64,000 nt of DNA from Rhodovastum atsumiense (GTDB lineage Bacteria > Pseudomonadota > Alphaproteobacteria > Acetobacterales > Acetobacteraceae), in the NCBI RefSeq assembly GCF_937425535.1, contig NZ_OW485601.1:3517501-3581500 (forward strand), given 5' to 3'. This document shows, piece by piece, positions 50,683-58,454 of this stretch. The notes under the pieces were generated by a model. The model saw only the letters and a program-made list of their open reading frames with translations. It was not told the DNA's origin and ran no database searches. Each line of letters opens with the position of its first letter. Positions within the stretch are counted from its first letter, which is position 1. Both the position numbers and the translations under genes were made by a program.

Positions 50683-53562
50683 TCAGCCGGTGGCCACCTG
50701 CGCCCCCGCCGCGAGCAGCGCCTCGACGCGGCCGGTGATCTGGGCGATGGTCGCCGGCTTGCCGAGCAGGACGAAGGCGCCGGCCGGGCCTGCGGTGAGG
50801 GCGCGGTGCGTGGCCTCGTCGGCGTAGCCGGTGAACAGCAGGGCGGGCAGGCCGGGGCGGCGCCGCCGGGCTTCCTCGATCAGCGCCAGCCCACCCATCC
50901 CGGGCATCGAGAGGTCGGAGATCAGCACGTCCACCTTCGCCCCGGTGTCGAGCAGGCGCAGCGCCGCGGCGCCGCCCGGCGCGGTCATCACCCCGAAGCC
51001 GGCATCCTCGAGCCCGGCCGCCAGGGTCTCGCGCAGCATGTCCTCGTCGTCGACGATCAGCACGCGGCGTTCCGGCCGCTCCCGGGGGGCGGGGCCGGGC
51101 TCGGCCTCGGGCCAGGCCGGCTCGCGTTCGGCCGCCGGCAGCCAGAGCATGACGGTGGTGCCCTGTCCGGGGGTGCTGTCGATCGCCAGAGCGCCGCCCG
51201 ATTGCCCGGCGAAGCCCTGCGCCATCGACAGGCCGAGCCCGGTGCCTTGCTCCGGCGGCTTGGTGGTGAAGAAGGGCTCGCAGGCGCGCGCCAGCGTCGT
51301 CCCCTCCATGCCGCTGCCGGTGTCGATGACGGCGAAGCGCACATAAGTGCCGGCGCCGAGGCCGGCCGGGTGCGTCGCCTCCGGCCCGACCGTCTCGGTC
51401 GCGGCGGCGAGGGTGAGGGTGCCGCCCTCGGGCATGGCGTCGCGCGCATTGGTGGCGAGGTTGACCAGCACGGTTTCCAACTGGCCCTTGTCGGCCAGCA
51501 GCGCCGGCAGCGCGTGGTTGATGGCGACGCCCACCGTCACGGAGCTGCCGAGCGTGTGCGCGAGCACGTCGCGCAGCCCGCTGAGCAGGGCGGCCGGATC
51601 GATCGGCTCGGCCTGCAGCTCGTCGCGGCGGGCGAAGGCGAGCAGGCGGCGGGTGATGGCGGCGCCGCGCTGCGCCGCGTTCAGCAGGGTGCGGGCGAAG
51701 CGCCGCACGCTGGCCGGGTCGCCGGCGCGGTGCTCGATCAGCCCGGTGCCGGCCTGCACCGCCTGCAGGATGTTGTTGAAGTCATGCGCGATGCCGCCGG
51801 CGAGCCGGCCGAGCGCCTGCAGCCGCTCGGCATGGGCGGCGCGTGCCTGGGCGGCCTCGCGCGCTGCCACCTCCGCGCGCACCCGCGCCGCGAGATCGGT
51901 GGTCAGCGCGCGCAGCTCGGCCTCGGCGCGCTTGCGCTCGGTGATGTCGATCACGGTGCAGTGGCTCAGCCGCCGGCCGGCGAGGTCGAAGGGGACCAGC
52001 GCCACCAGCACGTCGCGCAGCTCGCCCGCGCGCGTGCGGTGCCGGGTCTCGAACTGGTAGGGCAATCCCCGCAGCGCGGCGTCGCGGCTCACGTGCATGG
52101 TCACTTCGTCCATCAGCGCGTCGATGTCGGCGATGTGCATGTGCCGCAGCACGGCGCGGTCGTGGCCGAGCATCCGGGCCGCGGCCTCGTTGCAGTCGAT
52201 GATGGCGAAGGTCGCCGGGTCCACCACGTAGCTGGGCAGCGGCGCGGTGTCGAACAGCCGGCGGAAGCGTTCCTCGCCCTCGCGCAGCCCGGCCTCGATG
52301 CGCTTGCGCGCGGAGATGTCCTGGACCACGCCGATGAAGTGCTGCGGCGTCCCGGCCTGGTCGCGCATCAGCGAGGTCGCCAGGTTGGTCCACAGGATGC
52401 TGCCGTCCTTGCAGAGATAGCGCTTCTCCCAGATGACCGAGGCCAGCTCGCCGGCGAGCAGGCGGCGGCGGCCGGCGAGATCCGCCGCGAGGTCGTCCGG
52501 ATGCGTCGTCTCCGCCACCGTTTTGGCAAGGAGTTCGTCGCGGCGGTAGCCGAGCATGCCGCAGAGGCGGTCATTGGCGCCGATCCAGCGCCCGTCGAGG
52601 CCGACCTCGGCGATGCCGACCGCGGCCTGCTCGAACAGCATGCGGAAGCGTTCCTCGCTGCCCCGCAGTGCTGCCTCGGTGGCCTTGACCTGGGTGATGT
52701 CGCTCGACACGCCGACGGTGCCGGCCACCCGCCCGTCTTCCATGCGCAGCGGCGCCTTGGCCGAGCGGTAGATGCGGACCGGCTGGCCGGGGGTGTTGAA
52801 CAGCTCCTCGATCACCTCGGCCCGGCCGGTCTCGATGATGCGCCGGTCGTTGGCCATCAGCGCCGCGGCCTGGTCGGGGGCGTGGTGCCATTCCAGGTCG
52901 GTCCGTCCCAGCACCGCGTCCGCGGGCAGGTCGTACACGGCCAGCGCGGCGGGGTTGGCGAACAGGTAGCGGCCGGCGATGTCCTTGGCATAGATCAGGT
53001 CGGGCGAGCAATGGCCGATGGCGCGCAGCAATGCCTCGGTCTGGTGCAGCGTTTCCGTCGTGCGGTGCCGGTCGGTGATGTCGAGGTTGATGCCGATGAT
53101 GCGCAACGGCCGCCCGGCCGGGTCGGTGACCAGGTGGCTCAGGCTGGCGAGCCGGCGGCAGGCGCCGTCATCGGCGCGCCGGATGCGGAATTCCAGAGGC
53201 GGGCTCGCGCCGCTTTCCTGCAGGGTGGCCTCGGCGGCCAGGATCAGCGGCCGGTCTTCCGGCTCGATGCAGGCAAGCCATTGCTCGAAGCTCGGCACGG
53301 CGGAGGCGGGATCGAGGCCGTGCAGGCGATACTGTCCGGGGGACCAGGTGATGGTCCGGTTGACGAGGTCGAATTCCCAGATGCCGATCCCGGCGGGGTC
53401 ATGGATGCAGCGGGGATGGGGGAGCGTCGTCGCCGACGGCGCCGGGGACCCCGCCGCAGGGCGGGTGGTTTCGCCGGCCTGGTCTGCCGCCGCCTCCGCC
53501 GGGCCCCTGGGGAAGGATGGTTGTTCCACCAGATCGGCCATGTCGAGGTTGCTGGGTTGCAT
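50683..53562 (-). CDS. Soluble PAS-rich hybrid histidine kinase (959 aa)
   Basis: There is no membrane helix. Four PAS domains lie at about 55-165, 175-290, 300-415 and 425-545. The third has the PAS_3-like WEKRYLCKDGSILWTNLATS. A coiled coil leads to HisKA (GGIAHDFNNILQAV), HATPase (NLATNARDAM, DTGSGM, GTGLGLSM) and a receiver (DDED, phospho-Asp in VLISDLSMPGMGG, Lys in LLGKPA). The kinase-receiver half is closely related to those at 1168, 17797 and 23284. It starts at the ATG at 53562, which has no clear ribosome site. No partner regulator is adjacent; the orphan ParA gene lies downstream, 69 bases away. Confidence 0.93.
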   Translation of the reverse strand: MQPSNLDMADLVEQPSFPRGPAEAAADQAGETTRPAAGSPAPSATTLPHPRCIHDPAGIGIWEFDLVNRTITWSPGQYRLHGLDPASAVPSFEQWLACIEPEDRPLILAAEATLQESGASPPLEFRIRRADDGACRRLASLSHLVTDPAGRPLRIIGINLDITDRHRTTETLHQTEALLRAIGHCSPDLIYAKDIAGRYLFANPAALAVYDLPADAVLGRTDLEWHHAPDQAAALMANDRRIIETGRAEVIEELFNTPGQPVRIYRSAKAPLRMEDGRVAGTVGVSSDITQVKATEAALRGSEERFRMLFEQAAVGIAEVGLDGRWIGANDRLCGMLGYRRDELLAKTVAETTHPDDLAADLAGRRRLLAGELASVIWEKRYLCKDGSILWTNLATSLMRDQAGTPQHFIGVVQDISARKRIEAGLREGEERFRRLFDTAPLPSYVVDPATFAIIDCNEAAARMLGHDRAVLRHMHIADIDALMDEVTMHVSRDAALRGLPYQFETRHRTRAGELRDVLVALVPFDLAGRRLSHCTVIDITERKRAEAELRALTTDLAARVRAEVAAREAAQARAAHAERLQALGRLAGGIAHDFNNILQAVQAGTGLIEHRAGDPASVRRFARTLLNAAQRGAAITRRLLAFARRDELQAEPIDPAALLSGLRDVLAHTLGSSVTVGVAINHALPALLADKGQLETVLVNLATNARDAMPEGGTLTLAAATETVGPEATHPAGLGAGTYVRFAVIDTGSGMEGTTLARACEPFFTTKPPEQGTGLGLSMAQGFAGQSGGALAIDSTPGQGTTVMLWLPAAEREPAWPEAEPGPAPRERPERRVLIVDDEDMLRETLAAGLEDAGFGVMTAPGGAAALRLLDTGAKVDVLISDLSMPGMGGLALIEEARRRRPGLPALLFTGYADEATHRALTAGPAGAFVLLGKPATIAQITGRVEALLAAGAQVATG

Positions 53563-53784
53563 CGTATTTCATTTCGTATCCGAATCTGTTGGCTGTGCCG
53601 ATCAACACCTCGTGAGCGTCGGGAGCTTGTTCATTGCAGGAAAGGCAAGAATTATTACCGTAATTGCTACCGTCGCGCGAGGGGAATAATCATAACAGTC
53701 AAAATCCCGTGAGCGATCGCCGCCTGATGGAATGACGGCGGGCAATATGAGCCTTGTTATTTCTGCACGACGAGAAGCGGCCCG

Positions 53785-53993
53785 GATAAGTGCCGGGCGG
53801 CCGGTCTGAACCATGCCCGGCCGGGCGATCCCGCCCGCCTCCTCCAGGCGATGCTCAGGCTGGTCGCGGCCGATGATCCGCCGTTGCGCCTGCCGCTCGG
53901 CAGCGATGCGCTGGCGCGACCTCGCGGTTTCCACCGATCTCGTCCCGGCCGGTCACGGGAGTTGCGGCGCCGGCGCGACGCGGTTACCAGGGC
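53785..53993 (+). pseudogene. Remnant of a short-chain dehydrogenase (C-terminal end)
   Basis: The plus-strand reading DKCRAAGLNHARPGDPARLL, then QAMLRLVAADDPPLRLPLGS, then DALAR is the C-terminus of classical SDR oxidoreductases (the GDPA...A...L...PPLRL.LGSDAL pattern). After DALAR the expected sequence continues in a different frame (RDLAVSTDL) and then returns (RRRRDAVTRA), so it is frameshifted as well as lacking its catalytic N-terminal part. The fragment lies between the kinase start at 53562 and the deacetylase gene. It accounts for the long open extension upstream of the latter. It is a decayed gene. Confidence 0.75.
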
Positions 53994-54033
53994 CGCGGCG
54001 GCGCATTCCGCCCGGCCAAGGCTGCGAACGGTC

Positions 54034-54894
54034 ATGCATCCATTTCTCATCCGCCCCGTCCTCGGCGCCCTGCTGGTGCTGCTGGCCGGGCCCTGCCTCG
54101 CCGCGCCCCGCGCCGGCTGCGGCCCCGATGCCCTCGGGGTCGCGCGCGTCATCGCCATCGGGGGCGGGGAGCGGCTGGCGCTCGGGTTGCAGAGCTACCC
54201 GCGCACGCTCGACCTGCACGACCACGAGGTGGTGCTGACCTTCGACGACGGGCCGGCGGCGACGACGCCGCAGGTGCTCGACGCGCTGGCGCGGGAATGC
54301 GTGCGGGCGACCTTCTTCCTGATCGGCCGCAACGCCGAGGCGCTGCCCGACCTGGTCCGGCGCGAGGTCGCCGAGGGCCACGGCATCGGCCATCATTCCT
54401 ACAGCCATCCGGACGCGACGCTGCGCGGGATGACCGAGGCCGCGGCGGAGGCCGACATCACCCGCGGCATCGCCGCGGACGAGCGCGCGGGCTACGGCAC
54501 CGCCGCCGCCGTGCCGCACACGCCGTTCTTCCGCTTTCCCGGCTTCGCCGACACGCCGGCGCTGCGGGCCTTCCTCGGCGCGCGCGGGATGACCGTGTTC
54601 GGCTCGGACCTGTGGGCCTCCGACTGGCGGGTGATGACGCCGGAGGCCGAGCTGGCCCTGGTGATGTCGCGGCTGGAGAAGGCCCGCAAGGGGATCATCC
54701 TGTTCCACGACAGCAAGGCTGCGACCGCGCAGATGCTCCCGGCCTTCCTGCGCGCGCTCAAGGCGCGGGGCTACGGGGTCGTGCACATGGTGCCCGGGGC
54801 CGGGCCGACGCCGGTGGTGGAGGCGCCGCCCGGCTGGACTTCCACCACCGAGGCGATCATCGCGCGGCTGCACCTGCCGGAGCGGCGTCAGTAA
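54034..54894 (+). CDS. Secreted polysaccharide deacetylase (NodB fold)
   Basis: The chosen ATG at 54034 gives a signal peptide (MHPFLIRPVLGALLVLLAGP, cut near CLAAPRA) and 286 residues. All NodB motifs are visible: TFDDGP, HHSYSH (H-S-x-x-H), RFPGFADTPAL, SDLWASDW and GIILFHDSKAATAQ. It removes acetyl groups from a periplasmic or cell-wall polysaccharide using a divalent metal. The frame is open back to 53851, but that part is the dehydrogenase remnant. It lies 117 bases before the ABC-F gene on the same strand. Confidence 0.9.
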   Translation: MHPFLIRPVLGALLVLLAGPCLAAPRAGCGPDALGVARVIAIGGGERLALGLQSYPRTLDLHDHEVVLTFDDGPAATTPQVLDALARECVRATFFLIGRNAEALPDLVRREVAEGHGIGHHSYSHPDATLRGMTEAAAEADITRGIAADERAGYGTAAAVPHTPFFRFPGFADTPALRAFLGARGMTVFGSDLWASDWRVMTPEAELALVMSRLEKARKGIILFHDSKAATAQMLPAFLRALKARGYGVVHMVPGAGPTPVVEAPPGWTSTTEAIIARLHLPERRQ

Positions 54895-55011
54895 GGCGTC
54901 TCCCTGGAACCGACCCCATCGAGGGCGAGGGCGGCGGATCGGCCCGGAGCGGTTCACGATCCCGGCGAGTTGGTATAAGCGCGCCTCAATTCCCCCGGCC
55001 GCCGAGGACCC

Positions 55012-56634
55012 ATGATTCGCCTGGACAACATCAGCAAGCAGAACGGCAAGCGACTGGTCTTCGTCGAAGCCTCGGCGGCCCTGCAGAAGGGCGAGAAGAT
55101 TGGCCTGGTCGGCCCCAACGGCGCGGGCAAGACCACGCTGTTCCGCATGATCACCGGGCAGGAGGAGCCGGACGAGGGCAAGATCCTGGTCGATCGCGGC
55201 GTCAGCATCGGCTTCTTCAGCCAGGACGTGGGCGAGATGGCCGGCCGCAGCGCGGTCGCCGAAGTCATGGACGGCGCCGGCGCGGTCAGCGAGGTGGCCG
55301 CCGAGCTGGCGGAACTGGAAGCGGCGCTGGCCGACCCGGACCAGGCCGACCGGCTCGATGCCATCCTGGAACGCTTCGGCGAGGTGCAGGCCCGCTTCGA
55401 GGAACTCGGCGGCTATGCGCTGGAAGGCAAGGCCCGCGAGGTGCTGGACGGGCTGGGGTTCAGCCAGGAGATGATGGACGGCGATGTCGGCCGGCTGTCC
55501 GGCGGCTGGAAGATGCGCGTGGCGCTCGGCCGCATCCTGCTGATGCGTCCCGACGTCATGCTGCTGGACGAGCCGAGCAACCACCTCGACCTGGAAAGCC
55601 TGATCTGGCTCGAGCAATTCCTGGCCGGCTTTGACGGCGCCCTGCTCATGACCTCGCACGACCGCGCGTTCATGAACCGGGTCATCAACAAGGTGATCGA
55701 GATCGACGGCGGCAGCCTGACCGTCTTTTCCGGCGACTACGATTTCTACGACCAGCAGCGGGCGCTGAACGAGAAGCACCAGCAGGCCCAGTTCGAGCGG
55801 CAGCAGGCGATGCTGGCGAAGGAGATCAACTTCATCGAACGCTTCAAGGCGCGCGCCTCGCACGCCGCGCAGGTGCAGAGCCGGGTGAAGAAGCTGGAAA
55901 AGATCGACCGGGTCGAGCCGCCGATGCGGCGCCAGTCGGTGGCCTTCGACTTTCCCCCCGCGCCGCGTTCCGGCGAGGACGTGGCCCGGCTGCGCGGCGT
56001 GCACAAGCGCTATGGCAACCGGGTGATCTACCAGGGGCTGGACCTGCTGGTGCGGCGGCGGGAACGCTGCTGCGTGCTTGGCGTCAACGGCGCCGGGAAA
56101 TCGACGCTGCTGAAGCTGGTGGCCGGAGCGACCGAGCCGGACACCGGCACCGTTACCCTCGGGGGCAGTGTGAAGATGGGCTATTTCGCCCAGCACGCCA
56201 TGGACCTGCTGGATGGCGACAGCACCGTGTTCGAGACGCTGGACGCCGCCTTTCCGCATGCCGGCCAGGGCTCGTTACGCACCCTGGCGGGCGCCTTCGG
56301 CTTTTCCGGTGACGAGATCGAAAAGCGCTGCCGCGTGCTCTCGGGCGGCGAGAAGGCGCGGCTGGTGATGGCGCTGATGCTGTACGATCCGCCGAATTTC
56401 CTGGTGCTGGACGAACCGACCAACCATCTCGACATCGCCACGAAGGAAATGCTGATCGGGGCGCTCGCGCAGTACGAGGGCACCATGCTGTTCGTCTCGC
56501 ATGACCGGCATTTCCTGGCCGCGCTGTCCAACCGGGTGCTGGAGCTGACGCCCGAGGGCATCCATCAGTACGACGGCGGCTACACCGAGTACGTGGCGCG
56601 GACCGGGCAGGAGGCCCCCGGTCTGCACGCCTGA
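55012..56634 (+). CDS. ABC-F family ATPase
   Basis: The 540-residue soluble protein has two ABC domains with Walker A GPNGAGKT and GVNGAGKS, signatures LSGGWKMRVAL and LSGGEKARLVM, and Walker B MLLDEPSNHLD and LVLDEPTNHLD. The usual linker with a charged helical hairpin (EKHQQAQFERQQAMLAKEIN) lies between them. There is no membrane domain. ABC-F proteins bind the ribosomal E site and relieve stalls or give antibiotic resistance; this one resembles the Uup/YbiT housekeeping branch by length. It converges on the Zorya-like operon, only 4 bases from its last stop. Confidence 0.93.
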   Translation: MIRLDNISKQNGKRLVFVEASAALQKGEKIGLVGPNGAGKTTLFRMITGQEEPDEGKILVDRGVSIGFFSQDVGEMAGRSAVAEVMDGAGAVSEVAAELAELEAALADPDQADRLDAILERFGEVQARFEELGGYALEGKAREVLDGLGFSQEMMDGDVGRLSGGWKMRVALGRILLMRPDVMLLDEPSNHLDLESLIWLEQFLAGFDGALLMTSHDRAFMNRVINKVIEIDGGSLTVFSGDYDFYDQQRALNEKHQQAQFERQQAMLAKEINFIERFKARASHAAQVQSRVKKLEKIDRVEPPMRRQSVAFDFPPAPRSGEDVARLRGVHKRYGNRVIYQGLDLLVRRRERCCVLGVNGAGKSTLLKLVAGATEPDTGTVTLGGSVKMGYFAQHAMDLLDGDSTVFETLDAAFPHAGQGSLRTLAGAFGFSGDEIEKRCRVLSGGEKARLVMALMLYDPPNFLVLDEPTNHLDIATKEMLIGALAQYEGTMLFVSHDRHFLAALSNRVLELTPEGIHQYDGGYTEYVARTGQEAPGLHA

Positions 56635-56638
56635 GCGG

Positions 56639-57520
56639 TCAATTCCTCCCCGCCATGCCAGCTTCGTGGCGCCCGCCGAGTTCCGCCAGCCGGGGAGGGC
56701 TGAATTTCCGCGGCCATCGTTCCAGCAGGTCGATGGTCGCCTCCGGGACGACGCCCTGCCAGCGGCCGGGGGAGATGCGCGGGTCCCGGTTGACCGTCAC
56801 CAGCAGGTCGGCGACCTGGACCGGGCTGATGTCGCCCGGATCCGCCCGCCGCTGCCAGGCCACGAAGCCTTCGATGAAGGCCGCCAGGGCGTGCCGGCGC
56901 AGCTCCTCGCCGACCTGCGCCCGGTGGAACGCATCCCGGGGATGCGGGGCCAGCACGGCGTGCACCGCCCTGACCGGGTGGGAGGCAGGGGCGCCGTTGC
57001 GCAGCAGCGCGCCGATGCCCCCGAGGATCGAGACCATCAGCGCCGAACCCTGCAGCCGCCCCAGGGTGAAGCCGAGGCCTTCCAGGTCGCGGATGAAGCG
57101 GTCCCCTTCCAGCAGCGCGGCCGCCATGCGGACCGGCGCGCGGCCCGGATCCAGCACGGCGTAGGTGCGGCTGAACTCCTGCAGGCGCGCCGGCAGCCTG
57201 TCCCGGTGCCGTGACAGCCAGTGGGCGACCGCCTGGCTTGCCGGGTCGTCGGCCTCCAGGCTGAACAGGTAGTGCGCCCAGAGCCGCTCCGGCGCCGAGG
57301 CGCCGGCCTCCGGCAGGCGCGCGAGCCAGGCCTCGACCACCGCCGCGTCGTGGCGGCCGATCCGGTGATGCAGTAGCGCGATGGGGACATGGCGCAGCAG
57401 GGCACAGGGCAGCATCGCCACCCCCTCCGCCCCACGCGACAACGCCGTTGCGACCTGGGTGAAGGCATCCGCGGCAAGCCGCCTTGCCGCCTTGCCGCCG
57501 TCAGCGGGGGATAAGGTCAT
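56639..57520 (-). CDS. Unknown third protein of the Zorya-like operon (293 aa), possibly EH_signature/ZorC-related
   Basis: This helical soluble protein overlaps the zorB 3' end by 20 bases and has GAAGG 6 bases before its ATG, so it is part of the operon. Its C-terminal third has GEELRRHALAAFIEGFVAWQ, then LLVTVNRDPRISPGRWQGVV, then LLERWPRKFS. The D-P-R...W-x-G-V arrangement and the preceding Glu/His helix remind me of the EH_signature proteins (ZorC) of type I Zorya. However, it is about half the length I expect for ZorC, and no ZorD helicase follows. It may be the effector. The assignment is tentative; the operon membership is firm. Confidence 0.7.
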   Translation of the reverse strand: MTLSPADGGKAARRLAADAFTQVATALSRGAEGVAMLPCALLRHVPIALLHHRIGRHDAAVVEAWLARLPEAGASAPERLWAHYLFSLEADDPASQAVAHWLSRHRDRLPARLQEFSRTYAVLDPGRAPVRMAAALLEGDRFIRDLEGLGFTLGRLQGSALMVSILGGIGALLRNGAPASHPVRAVHAVLAPHPRDAFHRAQVGEELRRHALAAFIEGFVAWQRRADPGDISPVQVADLLVTVNRDPRISPGRWQGVVPEATIDLLERWPRKFSPPRLAELGGRHEAGMAGRN

Positions 57521-58454
57521 CGAGGGCCTTCAGACGGGTGTTCAGCGCGCCAAGGATGGATCCCACGAGGTCCGCGTTGGTGGTCATGATCACCCGGACC
57601 TCGATGCGCCGGTCCAGCTCGGCCACGTCCGGCAGGCGCCGGTCCGGCGCGTCCCGCACGGCCGGGCGGGTATCGGCATAGCCGCTGACACCCAGCAAGG
57701 CATCGCCCTCCTGGTTGCGCAGCGCGCGCAGGGTGTCGTACTGCGCGCCGACCAGCTTGAACGCCTCGATGGCGCGGCCCGCCGAGAGGTCCCAGTTGTC
57801 GGTGAAGTGCCCGCCCCCCGCCGTGAAGGGCGTGATGTCGGTGTGGCCCTCGATATAGACGGCGTTCAACTGGCTTGCCTCGCCCGCTGATCCGCAGCGG
57901 TGGTTTTCCTGCGGCGCGGCGGTCGTGTAGCAGGGCAGCACCTCGGCCATGGCGGCGCCGAGCTGCATGATCGTCCGGCGGCCCTCCGGCGTCGGATCGG
58001 CGCGCCCGACATCGAACAGCCGGCGCGCGGGCAGCATCAGGGTCCCGAGCGCCGAGTTGACCGTCACGTCGACACCCCCGGCCTGCAGCCTGTCACGGAT
58101 CCGGTCGAGCAGCCCGGTCCGCGTCCGGTCGGCACTGGCAAGCTGCGAGAGCAGCTTCGTCACGTTGTTGTCGCGCACGAACTGCGCGAAGGTGGCCAGG
58201 CGCGCATTGTCCTGCGCGAGCCCCTCGACCCTGGCGGTCAGGCTGGCGTTCTCGGCCTCCAGCGCATGCAGCCGGGCGAGATTCTGCTCGTATTCCGACC
58301 TCGGGACCGTGTCCTCGTTCTGCAGGTTGAGCGCCAGGGCCAGCATCAGGATGATGAAGATGAAGACGACGCCGACCATCAGGTCGGCCACCGGCGCGAA
58401 GATGTCCTTCTTCTCGTCGTCGTCGGCGCGGCGGGGGAGGGTTGCGAACATCAT
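57501..58454 (-). CDS. zorB: ZorB-like (MotB/OmpA-type) stator and peptidoglycan anchor
   Basis: The 317-residue protein has a cytosolic N-terminus and one membrane helix (FAPVADLMVGVVFIFIILML) with Asp 24 at the place of the proton-carrying Asp of MotB/ZorB. A coiled coil at about 50-110 is followed by an OmpA-like peptidoglycan-binding domain with VYIEGHTDITPF and NWDLSAGRAIEAF. Cys residues at about 195-210 sit in an insertion. The ATG overlaps the zorA stop (58451-58454). With ZorA it should form a proton-driven motor that in Zorya triggers the defence effector during phage attack. Confidence 0.88.
   Translation of the reverse strand: MMFATLPRRADDDEKKDIFAPVADLMVGVVFIFIILMLALALNLQNEDTVPRSEYEQNLARLHALEAENASLTARVEGLAQDNARLATFAQFVRDNNVTKLLSQLASADRTRTGLLDRIRDRLQAGGVDVTVNSALGTLMLPARRLFDVGRADPTPEGRRTIMQLGAAMAEVLPCYTTAAPQENHRCGSAGEASQLNAVYIEGHTDITPFTAGGGHFTDNWDLSAGRAIEAFKLVGAQYDTLRALRNQEGDALLGVSGYADTRPAVRDAPDRRLPDVAELDRRIEVRVIMTTNADLVGSILGALNTRLKALDDLIPR

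Noticed and set aside
49516-53712. A 1398-codon plus-strand frame opposite ParA and the 959-residue kinase
   Set aside because: It is antisense to genes with complete catalytic motifs, with repetitive Gly/Ala/Arg/Gln composition and no ribosome site.
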